From Candidatus Methylobacter favarea (GTDB taxonomy: Bacteria; Pseudomonadota; Gammaproteobacteria; Methylococcales; Methylomonadaceae), in contig NZ_CADCXN010000035.1 of the NCBI RefSeq assembly GCF_902806695.1, forward strand, positions 1 to 64,000: DNA of 64,000 nt, given 5' to 3'. Positions 60,762 through 64,000 of this stretch are shown piece after piece (position 1 is the first letter of the stretch; each line of letters starts with the position of its first letter). The position numbers were made by a program, and so were the translations under genes. The notes under the pieces are model-generated. The model was not told the DNA's origin. It saw only the letters and a list, made by a program, of their open reading frames with translations, and ran no database searches.

Positions 60762-62183
60762 ATGTCAGGTAAAACCTTGTATGACAAATTATGGGAAGAC
60801 CACGTTGTCTTTACCGAAGATGACGGTTCTTCGCTTATTTATATAGACCGCCATCTCGTGCATGAGGTCACTTCGCCCCAGGCGTTTGAAAGCCTTAGAT
60901 TGGCCGGCAGAAAGCCGTGGCGGCAGTCCAGAAATCTCGCCGTGGCGGATCATAATGTACCCACGGTTGATCGCGATAAAGGCATTGCTGATCCGGTGTC
61001 ACGGTTGCAGGTTGAAACGCTGGATAATAATTGCGCTGAATTCGGCATTACCGAATTTGCCATGACCGATGCGCGCCAGGGCATTGTGCATGTGATTGGC
61101 CCTGAGCAGGGCGCAACGTTGCCGGGCATGACGGTGGTATGCGGCGATTCGCATACCTCAACTCATGGCGCATTCGGCGCTTTGGCATTCGGCATAGGCA
61201 CGTCGGAAGTCGAACATGTGCTTGCTACACAATGTTTAACCCAGAAAAAAGCCAAAAATTTGCTGATCAAAGTTAATGGACATAGCGGTGCAGGCGTCTC
61301 TGCAAAAGATATCGTGCTGGCAATTATTGGTAAAATCGGAACCGCCGGCGGCAACGGCTACACGATTGAATTTGCAGGAACAGCTATCCGCGCTTTATCC
61401 ATGGAAGGCCGCATGACGGTTTGCAATATGGCCATAGAAGCAGGCGCTCGCGCCGGCCTTATTGCCGTTGATGAGGTGACTATCGATTATTGCCGGAATC
61501 GGCCCTATGCGCCTAAAGGTGAGCACCAGTTCATGGCTGAACGCCTTTGGCAAAAGCTGCATTCTGATGATGATGCCGTGTTTGATAAAGTGATGGACTT
61601 GGATGCGGCATCCATTAAACCCCAGGTCACCTGGGGAACATCGCCTGAACTGGTGGTCCCCATAGATAAAAAAATTCCTGATCCTGCTTTGGAGCCTGAT
61701 GCCGTGAAACGGCAAGGAATGAGACGGGCGTTGGAATATATGGATCTGAAAGCGGGACAGGCGATTATCGATATAACGCTGGACAAGGTTTTTATCGGTT
61801 CCTGCACCAATTCCAGGATCGAAGACCTTAGAGCCGCAGCTGCGGTAGCGAAAGGTAAAAAACTGGCGGATAACATTAAACTGGCATTGGTTGTGCCGGG
61901 TTCCGGTTTAGTCAAACGTCAGGCGGAAGCAGAAGGATTGGACAAGATTTTTATGGCGGCCGGTTTTGAATGGCGGGAGCCGGGCTGTTCCATGTGTCTT
62001 GCCATGAATGCAGACCGCTTGGAAGAAGGCGAACGCTGCGCCTCGACCTCCAACAGGAATTTTGAGGGCAGGCAGGGTTACGGGGGTCGCACGCATTTGG
62101 TCAGTCCGGCTATGGCGGCCGCGGCGGCTATTGCCGGGCATTTTGTTGATATAAGCTCGGTTTTGGAGGGGCGGCAATCATGA
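60762..62183 (+). CDS. leuC: 3-isopropylmalate dehydratase large subunit
   Basis: The 473-residue subunit, of the aconitase family, isomerises 2-isopropylmalate to 3-isopropylmalate in leucine synthesis. It has [21 protein letters not shown] and the [4Fe-4S] cysteines in GSCTNSR and GCSMCLAMN. Its stop overlaps the leuD start (ATGA). Confidence 0.97.
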   Translation: MSGKTLYDKLWEDHVVFTEDDGSSLIYIDRHLVHEVTSPQAFESLRLAGRKPWRQSRNLAVADHNVPTVDRDKGIADPVSRLQVETLDNNCAEFGITEFAMTDARQGIVHVIGPEQGATLPGMTVVCGDSHTSTHGAFGALAFGIGTSEVEHVLATQCLTQKKAKNLLIKVNGHSGAGVSAKDIVLAIIGKIGTAGGNGYTIEFAGTAIRALSMEGRMTVCNMAIEAGARAGLIAVDEVTIDYCRNRPYAPKGEHQFMAERLWQKLHSDDDAVFDKVMDLDAASIKPQVTWGTSPELVVPIDKKIPDPALEPDAVKRQGMRRALEYMDLKAGQAIIDITLDKVFIGSCTNSRIEDLRAAAAVAKGKKLADNIKLALVVPGSGLVKRQAEAEGLDKIFMAAGFEWREPGCSMCLAMNADRLEEGERCASTSNRNFEGRQGYGGRTHLVSPAMAAAAAIAGHFVDISSVLEGRQS

Positions 62184-62815
62184 GAGCATTTACCAAAATA
62201 ACAGCCTTGGTCGCCCCGCTGGACAGAGCCAATGTTGATACCGACGCCATTATTCCGAAGCAGTTTTTAAAATCAATTCGACGCGCAGGTTTCGGCCCGT
62301 ATCTATTCGACGAGTGGCGCTATCTCGATCATGGAGAGCCTGACATGGATTGTACGCACCGTCCGGTTAATAAGGACTTCGTGCTTAATAAACCTGAATA
62401 TCAGGGTGCGGAAATTTTATTAACCCGCGAAAATTTCGGCTGCGGATCCTCGCGCGAGCACGCACCGTGGGCTTTGGAGGATTTCGGCTTTAGAGCCATT
62501 ATCGCGCCGAGCTTTGCCGATATTTTTTATAACAACTGCTTCAAGAACGGCTTGTTGCCCATTGCCTTGAATGCGCAAATTGTTGACAGCTTGTTTAAGG
62601 AGCTGGTTGAGGGATACCGGCTGACCATCGATCTGGAAACGCAAAAAATTACCACGCCCGGCGGTAAGTCAATCGGTTTTGATATTGATGAAAATCGGAA
62701 ATATCGCCTGCTGAACGGCCTGGATGATATTGCTTTATCGCTAAAGCATGCCGATAAGATCAGGGCTTACGAAGCTGAACGCTCCAAGAGAGCGCCTTGG
62801 TTGTTTGCAGATTGA
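62180..62815 (+). CDS. leuD: 3-isopropylmalate dehydratase small subunit
   Basis: The 211-residue partner of LeuC has [16 protein letters not shown] and the swivel-domain motif [15 protein letters not shown]. Together they form the leucine isomerase. It is coupled to leuC by a four-base overlap and is followed by leuB after a 104-base gap. Confidence 0.97.
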   Translation: MRAFTKITALVAPLDRANVDTDAIIPKQFLKSIRRAGFGPYLFDEWRYLDHGEPDMDCTHRPVNKDFVLNKPEYQGAEILLTRENFGCGSSREHAPWALEDFGFRAIIAPSFADIFYNNCFKNGLLPIALNAQIVDSLFKELVEGYRLTIDLETQKITTPGGKSIGFDIDENRKYRLLNGLDDIALSLKHADKIRAYEAERSKRAPWLFAD

Positions 62816-62919
62816 TTTGTAAGTGAAGAGTTATCAAGCACAATATGACGCTTAAATATTAAGTCCGCACTTACAACAACGCCGAATAAAAAATAAAAAG
62901 GATAAAAGGTTTAAAGTTA

Positions 62920-64000
62920 ATGACAAAGAAAATCGCAGTATTGCCGGGAGACGGCATAGGGCCTGAAATTGTCGCCGAAGCCATTAAGGTGCTGGATTGG
63001 TTGAATTCGGATATGAACCTGGGCCTGGTTTTTGAAAACGGGTTGATTGGCGGCGCGGCATATGACGTATATGGAACACCGTTTCCTGAGCAAACCATAG
63101 CGCTGGTAAAACAGGCTGACGCCATTTTACTCGGCGCCGTCGGCGGCCCGAAATGGGAATCTCTGGATATTTCAGTGCGTCCGGAAAAGGGTTTGTTAGG
63201 ATTGCGGTCAGAATTGCAGTTATTCTCAAATTTGCGGCCTGCGATTTTATATCCGCAACTGGCTGGCGCTTCAACCCTGAAACCCGAAGTGGTTTCCAGC
63301 CTGGATCTTATGATTGTGCGCGAATTGACCGGCGGCATTTATTTCGGGCAGCCGCGCGGAATAAGACTTTTGGACAACGGCGAAAGGCAGGGTTTTAATA
63401 CGCTGGTGTACAGCGAATCGGAAATACGGCGCATTGCTCATTCCGCTTTTCAAATCGCACGAAAAAGAAATCGCCGCTTGTGTTCTGTTGATAAGGCGAA
63501 TGTTCTGGAATGTACTGAATTATGGCGCGAAGTGGTGACTGAAACAGGAAAGCAATACTCCGATGTGCAACTCAGCCATATGTATGTCGATAACGCTTCC
63601 ATGCAGCTGGTTCGCGCGCCCAAACAGTTTGACGTGATTGTCACCACGAATCTGTTTGGCGATATTCTCTCCGATACCGCGGCTATGTTGACCGGCTCTA
63701 TCGGCATGCTGCCGTCGGCGTCCCTGGATGCTAACAGTAAAGGCATGTATGAGCCCATTCATGGCTCGGCGCCTGATATTGCCGGTAAAGGCATCGCCAA
63801 TCCGTTGGCAACGATTCTGTCAGCGGCGATGATGCTGCATTATACATTCAATGACATTGAAGCGGCGGTACGTATCAAACAAGCCGTTAATGACGCTCTG
63901 GATGCCAGCGTCCGAACGGCTGATATTTACTCCGAGGGTATGCAAAAAGTCAGCACCTCGCAAATGGGTAATGCGGTTATTTCAGCTTTAACAAAAAGGT
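62920..64000 (+). CDS. leuB: 3-isopropylmalate dehydrogenase (3' end outside window)
   Basis: The frame starts at ATG 62920 and is still open at the right edge after 360 codons, close to the family's usual length of about 360, so only a few residues can be missing. It has the NAD-dependent decarboxylating-dehydrogenase pattern: [11 protein letters not shown] near the start, [22 protein letters not shown], the GGIYFG block, [18 protein letters not shown] and [15 protein letters not shown] near the end. It oxidises 3-isopropylmalate in leucine synthesis and follows leuCD on the same strand. Confidence 0.96.
   Translation, partial: MTKKIAVLPGDGIGPEIVAEAIKVLDWLNSDMNLGLVFENGLIGGAAYDVYGTPFPEQTIALVKQADAILLGAVGGPKWESLDISVRPEKGLLGLRSELQLFSNLRPAILYPQLAGASTLKPEVVSSLDLMIVRELTGGIYFGQPRGIRLLDNGERQGFNTLVYSESEIRRIAHSAFQIARKRNRRLCSVDKANVLECTELWREVVTETGKQYSDVQLSHMYVDNASMQLVRAPKQFDVIVTTNLFGDILSDTAAMLTGSIGMLPSASLDANSKGMYEPIHGSAPDIAGKGIANPLATILSAAMMLHYTFNDIEAAVRIKQAVNDALDASVRTADIYSEGMQKVSTSQMGNAVISALTKR

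Overview
The window looks like chromosomal DNA of a gammaproteobacterium. Supporting evidence is the complete nqrABCDEF operon with a nearby nqrM, fabA-fabB, glyQ-glyS, pilU, slt, xerD, sbcB, ttcA, surE-pcm and the leuCDB order. The mixed style of the accessory genes (SRPBCC protein plus YncE-like propeller, NQR, TonB receptor with a c-di-GMP hybrid sensor) and the moderate GC would suit a methanotroph of the Methylococcales. That placement is inference: no methane, methanol or rRNA gene lies in the window. I found no tRNA, rRNA or CRISPR array.

Layout. 0-1.2 kb: insertion-sequence debris (an IS982-like transposase tail and a decayed IS3-type OrfA) around a small ribbon-helix-helix gene. 1.2-2.8 kb: a glycosyltransferase and a PAP2 phosphatase. 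3.2-11.1 kb: a three-gene minus-strand unit with a TonB receptor, an ABC-type periplasmic binding protein and a 1652-residue hybrid kinase/GGDEF/EAL protein. 11.6-18.6 kb: an EamA transporter, a lipoprotein, plsC, a wrecked gmhB, glyS, glyQ and pilU. 18.7-26 kb: a PP-loop thiolase-like protein with a TusA partner, argJ, a Nudix-ThiE fusion, speA and a beta-hydroxyacid dehydrogenase. 26-32.8 kb: a di-heme oxidoreductase remnant, motAB, a small-ORF/DUF1640 cluster with an operator-like repeat, xerD, an LpxA-like acyltransferase and ssb. 33.5-40.5 kb: nqrA-F, a DUF2845 protein and the small maturation gene nqrM. 40.6-50.4 kb: a CBS protein, sbcB, SRPBCC plus beta-propeller, a tightly overlapped GCS2-like ligase / M14 amidohydrolase / YcgN set, rnm and an MsbA-like ABC exporter. 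50.5-64 kb: slt, fabAB, ttcA, a frameshifted SAM-hydrolysing enzyme, pcm-surE, an Smr protein, a TPR protein, an ICMT-like methyltransferase, adk, and leuC-leuD-leuB running off the right end.

How genes work together. NqrA-F form the Na+-pumping NADH:quinone reductase; both covalent-FMN motifs are present in NqrB and NqrC, and NqrM inserts iron. FabA and FabB make unsaturated fatty acids, and PlsC and LpxA consume acyl chains for membranes. ArgJ, SpeA and LeuCDB serve arginine, polyamine and leucine metabolism. TonB receptor, binding protein and giant sensor probably couple uptake or sensing of an unknown ligand to phosphorelay and c-di-GMP output.

The best candidates for new biology are the GCS2/M14/YcgN operon, the receptor/binding-protein/mega-sensor operon, the PP-loop/TusA pair, and a small cluster at 29.5-30.0 kb with an inverted repeat laid over its promoter. 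Decayed loci worth attention are gmhB, a SAM hydroxide adenosyltransferase broken at a T-run, and a di-heme oxidoreductase remnant.
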